The position numbers and the translations under genes were made by a program. Positions 13,020 to 27,042 of a stretch of 64,000 nt of DNA are shown in pieces. Within the stretch, counting starts at the first letter, position 1. Each line of letters opens with the position of its first letter. The notes under the pieces were generated by a model. It ran no database searches, was not told the origin of the DNA, and was given only the letters and a program-made list of their open reading frames with translations. The DNA comes from Linyphia triangularis (lineage: Eukaryota; Arthropoda; Arachnida; Araneae; Linyphiidae), in contig OZ021727.1 of the NCBI GenBank assembly GCA_963978545.1, positions 50,845,487-50,909,486 of the forward strand. Reading direction: 5' to 3'.

Positions 13020-13826
13020 CTCTGAGAATCTAGGGGAATCGAACATCGCAAAACTTTCAATTACACTATAATAATGATCACTACATTTAAATTTGACGTG
13101 GAATACCATTGTTATTATCATTTTCATATTTTCATTCATTTCAAAAAGTGTCCAGTTAGGTGGTATTTTTGGCGATAACTCTTACATGGTGAGAAAAAAA
13201 AAAAAAGAAAAAAAAAAAAAAAAAAAAAAAAAAACGCCAAAATGACGAATTCATCTATATACTTTTCGATAATTTTTGCATTATCTTCTTTTGTAAGTAA
13301 AACAAAGGAAAGGAGAAAAACGGCAGTTGATGTGTGATGCTCAAGAAAAGAGAACTCTGTGTTAGAGACATTCGTTTTTTTACACCTTTACAGCATTTTT
13401 TACAGAAATTTCTGAGGTAACGATGTTTAGAACTCTTTAAGAGGCATTACTAGAGTAATTTTGACCTAAATCGTTAGAAATTATTATTTTTTTTTTTGGA
13501 AATTGCTGAAAAACATGATTTTTTTCTTTCATGTTTTCATGTTTCGCGCGTGCGCAGTATTGACGAAAAGAAGTTTATTAACAGTTCCCATTTCCACCAC
13601 TAACCTGTACACCAAATATGAACATCGTAGGTCATTTCGTTTGGGAATCATTTTGACTACGTACTCACAGACAGACATTTTTTCTAGACCACTTTTTAAA
13701 CTAATTAATAAGATAATTAAATTAAAAAAAAAAAAAAAAACGAAAAACTTTTTTTTGACCAAAAACATTACTTTCATTGCCCATTTCATTTACCCATTAT
13801 GTTAACACATGGGTAATCGAAAGCAA
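13020..13826 (-). repeat. Dispersed repeat family X, copy 2 (inverted relative to copy 1)
   Basis: This is the reverse-complement partner of 6601-7420, with the same series of landmarks. They include a terminal palindrome around ATTACCCAT/ATGGGTAA (13790-13826), TCTAGAAAAAATGTCTGTCTG, a CGCACGCGCG-type word, TAATGCCTCT, AACACAGAGTTCTC, ATCGAAAAGTATAT and TTTTGGCG followed by a long T run. The palindrome keeps its shape although its bases differ from those of copy 1. Confidence 0.75.
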
Positions 13827-13832
13827 AACCAT

Positions 13833-14345
13833 GTTTGTATGAGACAATCTCCGCACAATCCAAATCTCTTTTGAACAAATGAATGTAATATCTCTTTAGA
13901 ATAAGATTAATGAATAATCTCTTTAGAACAAGGTTTCCAATATGAGTGGCTCAAAATTCTTCGCTATACTAAGTTAAAGGTTTAAGTATATATGAAAATA
14001 ATTATTACAAGTTGAATCAACCTTGATACATTTTAACTTAATAATTCAAACTAAAAATAGAATTCAGTATATCGCAAGCCTGATTTAGTTAAATTAGGTA
14101 ACTACATTACCTAATTTAACTAAATTATGTCTCATACAGACATTTAAAACAGTAAGTCTGTATGAGACATAATCTGTTATCCAAATATCTTTGCAGCAAG
14201 GCACGTGTTTCCAAAGGGAGACGATAACGAAATCCTTCGCTATACTAAATCCAAGTTTCGTGTCTAGGAAATGAGCTTTTGTAAGCGGGGGTGGCCTTGA
14301 TGACCGCTTCGCTCTACTAAGTTACGAGTGTGGACTGCTAGATTT
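13833..14345. repeat. Short-period degenerate repeats (GTATGAGACA.../CTTCGCTATACTAA...)
   Basis: The string GTATGAGACA followed by ATCCAAAT and TCTTT occurs near 13837 and again near 14160. CTTCGCTATACTAA occurs near 13958 and 14238, and CTTCGCTCTACTAA near 14309. A block of about 300 bases was therefore duplicated and then diverged, and the paired hairpins lie between the copies. Confidence 0.5.
14083..14172. repeat. Two perfect hairpins side by side
   Basis: Arms 14083-14101 and 14107-14125 are perfectly complementary (19 bp) around a 5-base loop. Arms 14126-14141 and 14156-14171 are perfectly complementary (at least 16 bp) around a 14-base loop. The hairpins abut with no spacer. Both are AT-rich in the first case and contain the GTATGAGACA word in the second. 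Function unknown; they may be remnants of foldback insertion at a repeat. Confidence 0.7.
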
Positions 14346-16195
14346 TGCACGAAGGGATTTTCTTAAAGCCCTTTTTGGCTGTTCCACAAAGGACCTCTTT
14401 TGTGCTTTCAGCTAAGCAAGCACGGACCTACGTTTTGGGCGAACGACTCAATCAGTGAGTTGCGTGTGTAGAGTTTCGTTTTTATAAACAGTAGTCAGCT
14501 TCTTCAAATTTAGTGCTCTGGTGGGCATAAGTCCGTAAATGATTGCGCCATGTGATCCGTGTTAAATTAAATAATTGGAGGAATTGATTTAAGTTTTTTT
14601 TTTTTTAGTACATTTCGCTGATACTGCTTCACTGGTTTTATAACTAATTAAATTTAACGGTACGGTACTTTTAAAATACCATGCTGAACTTATATCAAAG
14701 TAAAAAAAAAAATGAATATTGCAGTAACAGTAAAAAAGAGATATTTTAATGAGTTAAATTTTTGAATTTATAACCTACGTTAAGAAATTCTTTAAACTAC
14801 CTCAAAAAGTTTTAAAATATAATCTATGTTAAACGCTTAACACCTCTATAATATTCAAAGATTAAATTAATATTTTATTTATGTTAAATTCAAAAACGTC
14901 GTTGTAATTTGCAAGTAATATATCAGGGATACAATTTTGAATACATTTTCTTTATTAAAAAGAAACAAAATTTATTTAATCCTCTTTCTTTCCACAAATT
15001 AAGAAAAAAAACTTATTGCATTTTTTATTTCATAAAAATCATAGTCATTCAGAAATGTTTTAGTGAAATAAATAATCCAGTGTAATCCGATTATAATAAC
15101 AATTTACCAAGATTGTACAAACTTCCCTCACCTAAACAACAGCCACCGTAGCATTCAAAAATAAAATCAAGCACCTGAGGTTTTAACCTCGTTTCTCAAA
15201 TAATTTTCTTCTTTTAGTTTCTTATTTTTATTCTTAAAGGAAGGATTACATCATATTAGTCTTCCTTGATGTCGACAGCCATGAAAGAAGCGACAAAAGA
15301 TGTCCTGAGGCATCAGTGAAAATGAATGCCTTTTATAAAAGGCCGGCTTTTGATGTGTCAACAACATGTTTTAGAGACTTTGCTGCTTCGTACATAAAGG
15401 GAGAATAAGTAAACAATGGCATCTAGATAACGTTGTACCATAAATAATCTTACAATTGTATTCTGTTTCTTGGGGTTTAAGATTTGGAAAGGAAAAAAAA
15501 AAAAAAGGGAAAAAAAAATGCAAAGCCAAAATTCGGCTATATCTTTGTAAAGGTGGATTTGCGTGATTAATTTGCAAGTATGAAAATTGATTCAATGTGT
15601 TTTAAATGTTCGTAGATGCTTATTGAGTATGGATATGAATCAAAGTCACTAAACGAGTTTTTAACTGTTTTCACCAAAGAAAATAAATCAAACATATTAT
15701 GTTTTAAACACATGTGGAAACATTTTATTGGAACATTCTAAGTAATGTTTTTTAAATTTCACTATTTTGGTTAATGAACTATTATTACAGCATTTTAGAA
15801 TAGAAATGTGAGGGTATTTATATAAATTAAATTTTTATTTGAAATTAACTTTTTTTATTTCGTGCAGATGCAGGTTATTTTGAAATTTTATGGCCAATTT
15901 GTTAATGTTGGTGGAAGTATTCAAATAAATATGTATTTTATCACAGAATCTATTTTATATCTTCTTAAGGTATAGAGGGTTACATCTCAGTCCTTCAACA
16001 TTTTCACCTGACTGAATTTATATTGGCAACATTTGTGGTGTGTGAACTTAACATTGCTGATCACCTCTGCATCACGATATAAAATTAACAATTTTCGAAA
16101 AATCATTCGTTTTTATCGTTAAAAAAATAAAGCATAGTTATAAACTAATTTCCAATGACAATTTCAGATAATATTCAAAAAGAACAGTCATTAAT

Positions 16196-16238
16196 GATTG
16201 TGATATATGTTGCGTCAATTGTGATATATGTTATGTCA
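16196..16238. repeat. 21-bp direct duplication
   Basis: The word ATTGTGATATATGTT followed by G/A-(C/T)GTCA is present twice in tandem with one or two differences. It is a small slippage duplication. Confidence 0.6.
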
Positions 16239-16729
16239 ATTTCAACAGTTAATAAATATTACTTTAACCATTCTCTGTAAGACTTATATCACTATTTATG
16301 GGGATAGTCTGGCACCATTCTTAGCAGATCAAGCATTTCTTTTTAAGTTAATTTATTCCAAGTTATTTTTTAAACTTTTTTTTCAATTCACAATTCAAGA
16401 TTTCTCCATATTATGGTTTAAGACGATTTCTTTTTGACAAGCAACCTCAAGAAGTGTACTGAAATTGTCACCAATTTAGGCGTGCACAGGAATCAAAGTC
16501 AAAGGATAAAGCTGCATGACTGGTTTTCGTCTAGAAGTATTTAATTTTCACAAACTGCTTTTAGCACTATAAGTCAACTGAATTATTTCTCAAACTTGAA
16601 AATCCAAGCAAGAAAATCCTATAATTCATAATAGAGACTTTAACACCACAAATACATTTGCATGCTCAAATGTGAAACTCACATCAAAATTATAGTGATA
16701 AGTATAAACAACACTATTAAAACTATGTA

Positions 16730-17030
16730 AGATAAAGATGCATGTATATGATTATAAGATATTATCAAACACAACCAGGTGTGCGTAATTCATCAAATTA
16801 CCCACTCACTTCAGCATTTCAAATCCCGAAAATCATACCATGACCACAAGCTCAGCCATTACATATTTAGTGTGAATCCATCTTAGAATGTGGGACTTAC
16901 ACGAAAATCATACCATGACCTCAAAATTAGACCAGTGAAATTGCAGAAAATAAAGATGCATATAATTAAAAACCAGATGCTATCAAACACCGACTGGTAC
17001 ACTCGTTTTACCAAATTACCCTAACTTTTT
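16730..17030. repeat. About 220-bp tandem duplication
   Basis: ATAAAGATGCAT, then TATCAAACAC, then CAAATTACCC occur in order from about 16732 and again from about 16952. Inside the unit, CGAAAATCATACCATGACC is itself present twice (near 16839 and 16900). Two units are visible. Confidence 0.55.
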
Positions 17031-19267
17031 ATGACCAAATTTTCAAATCATGGCGGCTTCCTTTAGCTCCTCATTCCAACCGAAAGCCTTCTCAATCATT
17101 CCATTATTTCCAGACCTAATTTATGTCCTGGAGGGAATGCTCGATATTAATGACATAGGAACAACAACCTTTTGATGCTCCTGGTGGCGAAAGTAAAAAA
17201 AAAAAAAAAAATCATCACATTTCTTAATTTTCGCCAAATATCTAGTGATTATATTTGTGAGAACTTCGCCTGAAGGATTGGAAGACATTTTATGAGGCCG
17301 TTGTAGTTTTTTTTAATTGTTATTAACATCGTTATGTTACCCCTTATAAAGCGTGAGAATATTGTCATTATCGTAAGGATGCGTTGAAATATGCAGTGAC
17401 TGATAAGTTGAATAATTGGTTTGGTTAATTATATATTAATATTTTGTCTGTGTGAAAGTCAAAGCTAATGCTAATTTAATGGTCATTGGCTTCAATTATT
17501 AAAACACATATTTCAGTAATAGAAGCTTTGAGAATGACATTATATAATACTGGTTATCTGTATTGATATTAGTACCCACCCTATAATAACACTCATCTAA
17601 TAATTTTAAGGGTTTATCTGTTTGAAATATGTGATGAGAGGTTTTGTTTGTGATATATTTTCTTTTATTAATTTTTTTTATGTGGTATCTAATGAATTAC
17701 TAAGTTTAGAAATAGTTTTTCACGTTAAGGAGTAAGTTTAAGTGAATTACATAACGACTTTGAATTAAAATAGTTTATTTTACTTATGCATTATTTCATG
17801 TATACGAATTTAATTGTTTTTTTGTTTTAGATTTCATTTATGTCAAATCTTTTTTTAACACAAATGATATTATTTTACTGTTACCGTATTTAAATTTTTA
17901 AACTATTTTATAATTAAAAAAAACTATAAATTATTTAACATAATGTTCAACAGATATAAAAAAGTATATTATTAAGAATTTTCTGAGAGGAAATGGCGAC
18001 ACAACTTTTAAAAAATTAAAAGCTATAATTTATTCTTCTTTTAGAACGCTCATAAAACCTCTCTAGACAACAATAAACTAGCTATCCAACTTTTACAAAA
18101 GCTCCAGTGCGGTCAACTTCGGTTACAACGATAATTCAAAATTAAACATTCGACTCCTTTCAAAACATCACTCAAACTCCAACTGACGTATCCGCAACTA
18201 AAGATCATATTATTTATTTCAATCATTATTAATGATATGATTACAATATTTAACTGATTATTTCTTTTTTCTTAAATATTTTCATAATTTTAATCTATTT
18301 TATAGTAATATTTAGTTTTAATTATTTTAATATTTTTATTTTAGCGTGAGCATTGTTGTCTTATTTTGTAAATTTCAAACACAAGTATTTTACTTTACTC
18401 TATGAACATAATAGTTTTTATAAGTTATTGAACTGTATTTTCAATATAACTCAACTCCATAATTTTAATTACTAAAGTATCAAATTTATTATGCCATTAA
18501 TTACCATTATACATTTTCAACAAAATACTTTTTAGTTTTTTTCGGGAACGTAATGACAACATTTGTCTCAGATTATAACTAAAACCATATCATAAAATTA
18601 AAATATAAAAGACTATAAATTATGTGACATAATCTTCCATAATTATTGAAAAAATACATGCACGATTAAAATGTATATAAAAAAATAAATGCATGATTAA
18701 ATATTTGTTTTATAAAACAGTAATCCTGTTATACTGCCTGTTATAATCAAAACAAAATTAGTTTTCCGAAAAACTATGATGGTAATTTTATGTTGCAATT
18801 CAACAGTCCGTTGAAATTCTTATCTCGATCAATTTTGTTTAATAAGGTATCCTTAAAGATCAGTTGTTTGTATTTCATTAGTCTAAAACCTACTTGCAAA
18901 CCTAAAAAACATAAATCTAATCAAGAACTGATAACACCCACCAACTCTAATATAAAGACACACAAAAAACAAAACAGACTGACCATCACTGAATAACCGA
19001 AAAACCTACTGTCCTTATTCCCAAATTAGAATTCCCATCCCTCTCAAAATTCTATATAACAGCCATGCACTTTGACAAGGATGATCGCACACCTCATCTC
19101 TATATCGTTCTTTAACATTCCAACCAACCCAGACAAGATAACCACATTTAGAACGTCGCGAAACAAAACTCATTTTTTTTGTTCGACTTCATTATCAGAA
19201 TAAGAATCAATGAGAAAATCTTCCACAAAAAAGTGGGAGACAAAAAGATTAATATCGCCTCCACTTA

Positions 19268-19301
<34 letters not shown>

Positions 19302-22300
19302 CACAAACCGAAGCAGCAAAAACCCCTTTTGGAAAGTAGGACGTATTTTCCGTTCGGTATTGGAGCCTTGTTCCTCAGCCGGTGAAGAAATGGAAACAAA
19401 TAAAGCAAATAAAAACCAGCTGTCCTCGATATTTTTAAGAGAGCTGCCGGGTCGTGAGGTTGTGTCCTACTTTTGACGAGAGTATCATTCATTACGATGC
19501 AAAACTGGTGAGCTTTCGTCCCTGGCTTTTTAAGCCACTGGAAGCATTGTTGAGCACTAGTTGCCACTAAACCGAGTCCGAGCATCACCAACGGCCTTTG
19601 GGAAAGTGTATTTTTGTCAGTATTTGTTTGGAAGACATAGGATTTCGTGTAACTTGACCTACTACGAGATGGCTTTGAGAGGTTTTTGTTTTGTGAATTA
19701 TTTTGAATGCTGAAACTAGATTTGGATGGAAAAGGAATACAGGAAAGGTGTTTTTGACATTAATATTTGGGGGAGAAGGGGGGGGGGGGAGAGGGGCATC
19801 AGCAAATGTTAGAATTTATTTTCATAATTTCGATTAAGAAAACTGAATAATTCATTCGAATAATCGCGATTTACATTTTACAACATGACCTATTAAATAT
19901 TCTACGTTCATTACTTTCAAAACACAATTATAGTTAACTTCTGCGATACATCTCGCACATTGTAAATATACACAGTTAAGACTTAAGAGGCTCATTTTAA
20001 AGTTTTTTTTTTTTTTTTTAAATACTTTCCTATAGAAATCCTATAATAATTAACTTACAAAAGTGAGATAGCATTCGAACCACCGTTTGATTTATTTTGA
20101 TTTGATATGCCTTAATGACTTATTAAAATCAAATGTACAATATGGAAAAGAAAAGAAAAAAAACTATTGGTGAAATCCATTTTTGTAATGTTCTACACTT
20201 GATTTTAAGCAGAATATAATTATATTATACACGTCTTAATATTATATTAAAGGAATCAAAAATATGATCATTTAAAACTTCTAAGGTTTTCCAAATGTGT
20301 CTTTCAGCCTTAAATGCAAAAATGCTAAATTATTTTTTTAATGCAATGGCGGTGAATACATTGTAATGTAAATGCAAAGTCTAAAGGTGTTTTTTTTTTT
20401 TTTTTTCTTTTTTTTTTTTTGTAGATTAGACTGGTTATATATTAAAAAGTGTATTTCATTCTTATTATTTTGTAAACAAACTTATCTTAAAAGTATGAAT
20501 GAACTTCAATAACCCTTTCCAATTCTCTTCATGGTTCATCCATAAAAGATAGTAATGACCTTTTGAACCAAAAAAAAATCGTGGTTTGTCACTCCTTTAC
20601 GGCTAACTATTACTTCCCACATTAACACTTTGCTAATAATTTAATACCGCTTCTAAGTTCGGTTTGTATGTACAGTAGCCTTGCAATTTACATGCAAGTA
20701 ATGGCAACCACTTTCGTATTCGTGACAAAACTCTTTGAAGGGAGAATTCACTTTTATCTGTTGGCCTCATCGAATAGATAGGTTGTTTACCCTACCAGCT
20801 TTTAGCATGCTATTTCACTACAGTTATCTCTCGGCAAAAATACCTCAAGTAAAAAAAAAAAAAAAGACGCACGATTTACATTTTTTGTTGTTATGTTTTA
20901 TTGACTTCACTTTTGCTTAGCTAAAATGCTATTTCAAAGTAAAACCGCCACTGATAGTTCTTCTAAATGATTGAACTAGAAATGAGAATTTCTCGTGCTT
21001 TAAACACAAACACTAAAATGAATTTCAACGCATTCTTGGAACACCTCTAACGTTCGTAACAATTTACGGTGCTTTTTTTTAATTATCCAGAAATCGATTT
21101 AAACAAAATACTTTAAATAATTAAAAGTCTTTAAAAGTTAAGCATTTTTAAAAACTAAACTAGACAGCTAATTTTTTACTGGTTTTAAAATCTAGCAGTG
21201 CATTAGAAGGTAATGTTTCTCCTTCAAGTATATGATTTCCTTTACGAAAACTATGCACTACCAGCGACCATGCAACTATTTAAATTAAATTTTAATTCTG
21301 ACTGTTTTAAACAAACGTTTTTCCTAAGTGGAATTTGTGAAGACTATCCAAATTAATTTAATATTAAGATATATTTAACTTTTTCAATACTTTATAAAGT
21401 TGAAATTTCCCTTATAAAATATTATGAGTTCTTCCAACGAATACAAACTTGTCAACTGTTTTATCAAATTTTATTAAATACATCTAACTAGTTTTTGTGT
21501 GGTCTTACATGTAATGTCTCGGTGGGCTAAACAGTAAATTTATTCTCAGTGTGAATTATTTGACCACAAAAAAGGCTCAGATTAATTTTTAGTTTTATTT
21601 GGTATAATATCCATTCAAATAAATATTTATTACTATTCAATAATAACAATTAAGTCAATACATAACACATGATTAATTTAACTACAATATTTTTATTTTT
21701 TTTAATTAAATATTTATAAAAAAAAATGAAAGGCTTTAAAAAAAATAATAACATATTCATAATTAATTTTATAATCAAATGCATAAAATGTACCGACAAA
21801 CTTACAAATGACTATTTTGTGAGTCGGGGTTCTGTAAGAAAATTATTTAAAATAGTGCATTTAAGTGGATAATTGCTGAGTTGAAATCTATTTTTATTCT
21901 GCATGATAATTTATTGAAATCAGGAAAATTTTAATTATCTTCAGACACATTATTTGTAAACAATGTATTCAACAAATACGATCATTTAAAATTCTCTATA
22001 TTTTAAAATATAGGACTTTCCCCATCTTTTATTATGAAGTATATTTAACAATTTCTTAACAATGTCTGTTAATTAATATTTATGTATTCAATTTATCTTA
22101 CGTGCATTCTTATGACATTTTTTGATGGGACAAAGCTAGAGATTAAATCTCATTTTGATGTATTGCGTAGAACAATGTTACAATATTCGTCAGGCATAAG
22201 TCTTATTTTATCACACAATTATGTCTCACAAAAAATTCTATTTATATAATCGTCAGATAATATCATTAGAAATTGAAATCATAGCTTGAGAAAAGCATGT

Positions 22301-22668
22301 TTATATACATTAGGGGAAGGGGTAACATTTAGATTTTAATCTCAACAAGACAGTACTTTACAAAATATGATGAGAGGTATTCATAGTGTCAAAAGAAAGA
22401 AAGAAAGAAAAAAAAAAAAAGAAAAAAAAAAAAAAAAACCTGACTAAATAACTGAAGGATTCTGATGCAATGTGAATCAAGTCAATTGAGGTTTTTTTTC
22501 TAGTTGTACTAAAGTTGAATTGGTTTGGTAGAAATATCTTGTATTAACTAATTGAAATTCCTTTAAAGAATTGTTTATATTCCAACATATATCAGTAAAT
22601 TACAATAAATAAACTTGAAATTTCTTTTTTAATCTCCACGGACATGTGTTACTTTATCTATAAACTCC

Positions 22669-24109
22669 AGGGTGCGTCTTGTATGCCCCTCAAAAATTAA
22701 TTTTTAAATTTTTAACTGGACACCCTTTCAAATGATTCCTTTTGGTGAGAAAATACATGTGTAAAAATTTTAGGTGATTTAAATAAAATTTGGGGGTTGC
22801 TAACGGAAATTGAAATTGCCACTATTACGGAAAAAATCAATTTTTTTCACAATAATGTACAAAAATGTGAGAAAAAGAAAAATCTCTACTAAGCAGCTTT
22901 TTACTCAGCTTTTTTTATTACATATAATCGTTAATAAACTTATTAGAAACGTTTGTAGTGTATACAATGCACACTGCGTATATATATTATGAATTGTTAA
23001 TAATAAAGCAAAATTGTAAAGTCGTAAATTATTGCTTTCAAAAGAAATTGTTGTCATTGAAAAGTCATAGAATTTTTTCACCTAAAGAGTACGAACCTTA
23101 ATGTACCTGTACAAACTAACTACTTAACTTCTTCAAGTGTGCTTAATCACAAAAAATTATTTTATTTGAGCAACTACATGTTGTTTTAATTTTGTTGGTA
23201 TTCAAACTTTAGCCCACACCTCCATTACAAGTATAGCTACTAAATGCCAGTCATTTTTAATGGTTTGCTTCAAAATCTGCTTGAAATGAAAAAATAGACA
23301 TGGTTTCTATTTTGGCTGGAAGTTTTCTATTATTCAGTGACGATATTTGGCCTATGAGCCATATCACGGTTTGTTTTCTTGCAGTATGTTTTATGATGAA
23401 AACAATAGTGTTTCCCTAATTAAATTGATTACTTAGAATATTTGTAGATAATTAAACTAATCTTACAAATAGTGATAAAGATTAAAATACATTTTGATTA
23501 AACAGAAGCTGATTAAAATCATTAGAAAGCAAAGAAAAAGCACATGCAGTTGGATTAGAAGAAAGTAATCATAAACAGTGAAATGGTTGCGTTTACAGTT
23601 AAGAAACAGTTAAATGGCTACGTTAATTCACTTTTACAGAATATCTGTTTTTTTATAACAAAAACAAGGTCAGCAACTATAAAGAGAGGGAAAAAATTAA
23701 AGTAATGAGATAAAAAATTAAGCCCATTAATTAAAGAAATATTTTCAAAATATCAACTTTAGTACTTTTCGAATTTTAATTCTTTAGTTAAAATTAATAT
23801 GTTACTAGTAAATTGATAAGAGTTTCTTGGAATGAAATCAATAGATAAGCTCTATTTGAAGCATATATATATATAATGATTCAATAACTACTGTTCGAAA
23901 AATTAAATATTCTAATAAATACATGAAACATATTAATTGCAATGCATGCGTAATGCTAAATTTGTCAGATTTTTCAGAGCTGGTAGCAACCTATGAAAAT
24001 CATTTGATTTTAATAAAAAAAAATTGTGTATTTTTTTTCTCATCAAATGGAACAAAATGATAGGATGTCCAGTAAAAAAAATAACACCTTCGAAAATAAG
24101 ACGCACCCT
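22669..24109. mobile_element. 1.44-kb element with long diverged terminal inverted repeats
   Basis: The left end starts AGGGTGCGTCTT and the right end is its reverse complement, AAGACGCACCCT. Homology continues inward for about 100 bases on each side: ACTGGACA(C/T)CCT, AAATGATT/AAATG, GGTGAGAAAATACA against GATGAGAAAAAAAATACA. The interior has no transposase that I can recognise, so it is a non-autonomous DNA transposon. No clean target duplication was found at the edges, and the family is not assigned. Confidence 0.6.
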
Positions 24110-26370
24110 AATGAACCTCTAATCATTTAAACTGCATTGTTTAATTATTTGTACCAATCTGGGCCAAAAAATTTCGAGTAATTAAAATACATATGTTTAT
24201 TAGAATTGTAATATCAAATAGCTGAATATATTTTTAATACATCATACATTTTATACTTACTAAGTATTGACTGTAAATAATAAATTTTGTCTCATAACAT
24301 TCGCATCATAAATAACTCCTCATAAAAGTCAATATTATTTTTTATTGGCCTTGTTATACGCACACTAATAATTAAGATAAGTATGATAGAAAACTAGTAA
24401 AAACCTTAAACATTCTCAATAACTCTAATCCTGTAAGCAATCAATATCATGTTCAACATATAAAATTGCTATTTTATTTTGAATAATTTAATAAGAATTT
24501 AGTGAGAAAGAAACAACTTTTATAAACTTTAATAAAAATTCATTATAGTTTCTAAAATATTATGATAGTGTTAAATATTAGTTCAATTTACGCAAATTTG
24601 ATTAAATTCAGTTTATGCAATCAGTTTATAGAAGTAATTTTTTATTAATTGATGTTAAGTCACATTAAATGGCGTCCAAAATTGTTTTTCTTCGTCAATT
24701 TTGTCATAAAAACAAATACTTACTTTTTCTAAAATCATTAACAAACGAATTTATTACGTAATTTGAAACATTTAGAATAACTAATTTATTCTCTACACCA
24801 AACACTACAGTCGATTAAGAAATTCTGCATTTTGAAAAACCTTTAAGAGTTTTATCAATATTTAAATAAATTATTCTTGAATGAATAATTCCCTTTTAAT
24901 TAGGTTATTTATATTCAAGATATTATTATCGCATTCAGTCACACCAAACCAAGACAATTATCTTATGGTTTCTTAACTTTGTTTATCAATACACGCACAT
25001 CATCTACTCTTTGCATAGTAAAATAGTGGATTGTTAGTTCATTCTTGTAAGTTTCTCACGTTATTAAAGATATTCATCCTCTGTTATCCGTGAGGTAATG
25101 AGTTTTAAGAGCTTTTAGTTCAACGCTTTTATTTTGCATCGATGGGAAAATATAACACTAGACAGAATAAAGCGAGTTATGTGTTTTTAGATTGAGCATG
25201 AATGCGTAAACAATAAAGCAAAAAAAAAGGAGAGGGGGGGGGGAACTACTGAAGTTAGTTCCTGATGCTTAAGCATTTAATTTAGTTTTGAAAGCGGTTC
25301 GCACCTAAACAGTATACAGCGATTGAAATCCGTAATTATTGGTTTACTTTTATTGATCACCACTCGCCACTTTGATACTGTTGCATTTTAAGTATATGTA
25401 AATTTTAAGACAAGTCATTTACGAAATTTATTTTAATTTTACTTTGTTTATGGTGATATTCTTAAATGTACTCTTTAATGCTTGTTTTGCTGTCATATTA
25501 TTTTTTTAATGTACAAGTTATGATTATTACCTTTTGTTTGCATTATTTCTTTGAACAAATATATAAAATGGATATTTTTAAACAGTTTTGAGCATTTCTT
25601 AATACTGATTTGAACTTAATAAGATAACTTTGTTATCCACCACATTTGAACCGTTAGATCAATCTCATATTTAAATTTTATCCTAAATTATAGTGAAATA
25701 TTTGGGCAAAGATTTTAACCGTCTCTCTGGCCCAGGAAACACTCTAAAAGGTGCAGTTGCACTCCATATATCAAATTAAAGATCTTAGTAGGACTAGACA
25801 TGCATGTTAGATTTCAACCAGTAGTAATAAAAATTGATACCAGAAGTCTAATTGCAATTCGTTAATCCTAAGCTGCAAACTGCAGGCATATATCACATTT
25901 ATTTCACTTTGAAAGTCTCGATAAAATAACCGCATCTAAATTTTTGTCTCTTATAGCATAAGTAAGACTACATAAACTTCGATTGAAAGTATTTAAACAG
26001 CTGGGTGATTTAATAATAGTTCTATTAAAAATTCATTTCTTGACTCCAAACAGAAATATCGGCTAGAAATTGTCATAATCCACCTTAATATCAATAACTT
26101 GAAGACAGTTTTGTTTATAAAACAAGTCCAGGTTGACATGATGATTATTAAATATCATGTGCTATCAATCTGAACAGGGGAAGAATTTAGTCCCCAGATG
26201 TAACCAATTTGTACATGATTTGTATTATAAACTTTTCATAAACTCTTAACTACTTATTCATATATAGCAACTTGCAAGCACTTATAAAATTATCATGCAT
26301 ATAACATTCCAGTTTTAAATCATTGATAAGTTATATATTGATGTGTCACAGTAAAAATGCCTCTAGAAGA

Positions 26371-26989
26371 CAGGCCCTGATCATCGCCTAGGCCCACAAG
26401 GCCCGGGCCTTGGGCCCATGATTTTAGGGGGCCCCGAAATATGCTTTAAACCTATAACTTTTCTTTCACAAAAGCTATGTAAAAATCTTTTATAATCTGT
26501 ATAAAAGAATGTTAACATAAAAATCATTTTGTATTGTTCTTGAACCGTCTTTGGTATCCTAGACTATATTTATTCAAATAAACCAAACCATCATTTAAAA
26601 GCGTAAATAACAAGCTTTCCTGAAAGATAAGAGACAAAAATTTAAATTCTTGACGAATTTATTGTAAAATCAGCAAATGTCGACTCTGAAGTTATGAGTA
26701 ATGCTGCAGATATTGTTGTCATGGATATTACTATACATTGGGATCGTATAATGCAATACTACATTACAATGTTTTTCCTGTTTTGATTTAAAATTTGTTT
26801 CTTTATTTGTGGTAAACAAATTAACTTTTAGAAAACAATAAATTAACATTATTTATCAACTTTTTCGATATTTAACATTAATTCATTTTGAGTATGTGTC
26901 AAGCCCATTTCCAATAAATCTCGCATTTGAAAAAGGGGCCCCCGAAATTGTCCGGGCCTTGGGCCCCAACTTGTCATGATCAGGCCATG
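26371..26989. mobile_element. Non-autonomous hAT-type element, 619 bp, with 8-bp target duplication
   Basis: The perfect 8-bp duplication CTAGAAGA flanks the element at 26363-26370 and 26990-26997. The ends are CAGGCCCTGATCAT on the left and the reverse complement of CATGGCCTGATCAT on the right, followed inward by GC-rich words (GGGCCTTGGGCC, GGGGCCCC) on both sides. Eight-base duplications and terminal CA(G/T)GG-like ends are typical of hAT transposons. The AT-rich interior shows no transposase. Confidence 0.8.
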
Positions 26990-27042
26990 CTAGAAGAGTG
27001 CTTTCAAAGGGACTTGATACCCCTTGTTTTCACATAAAATTA

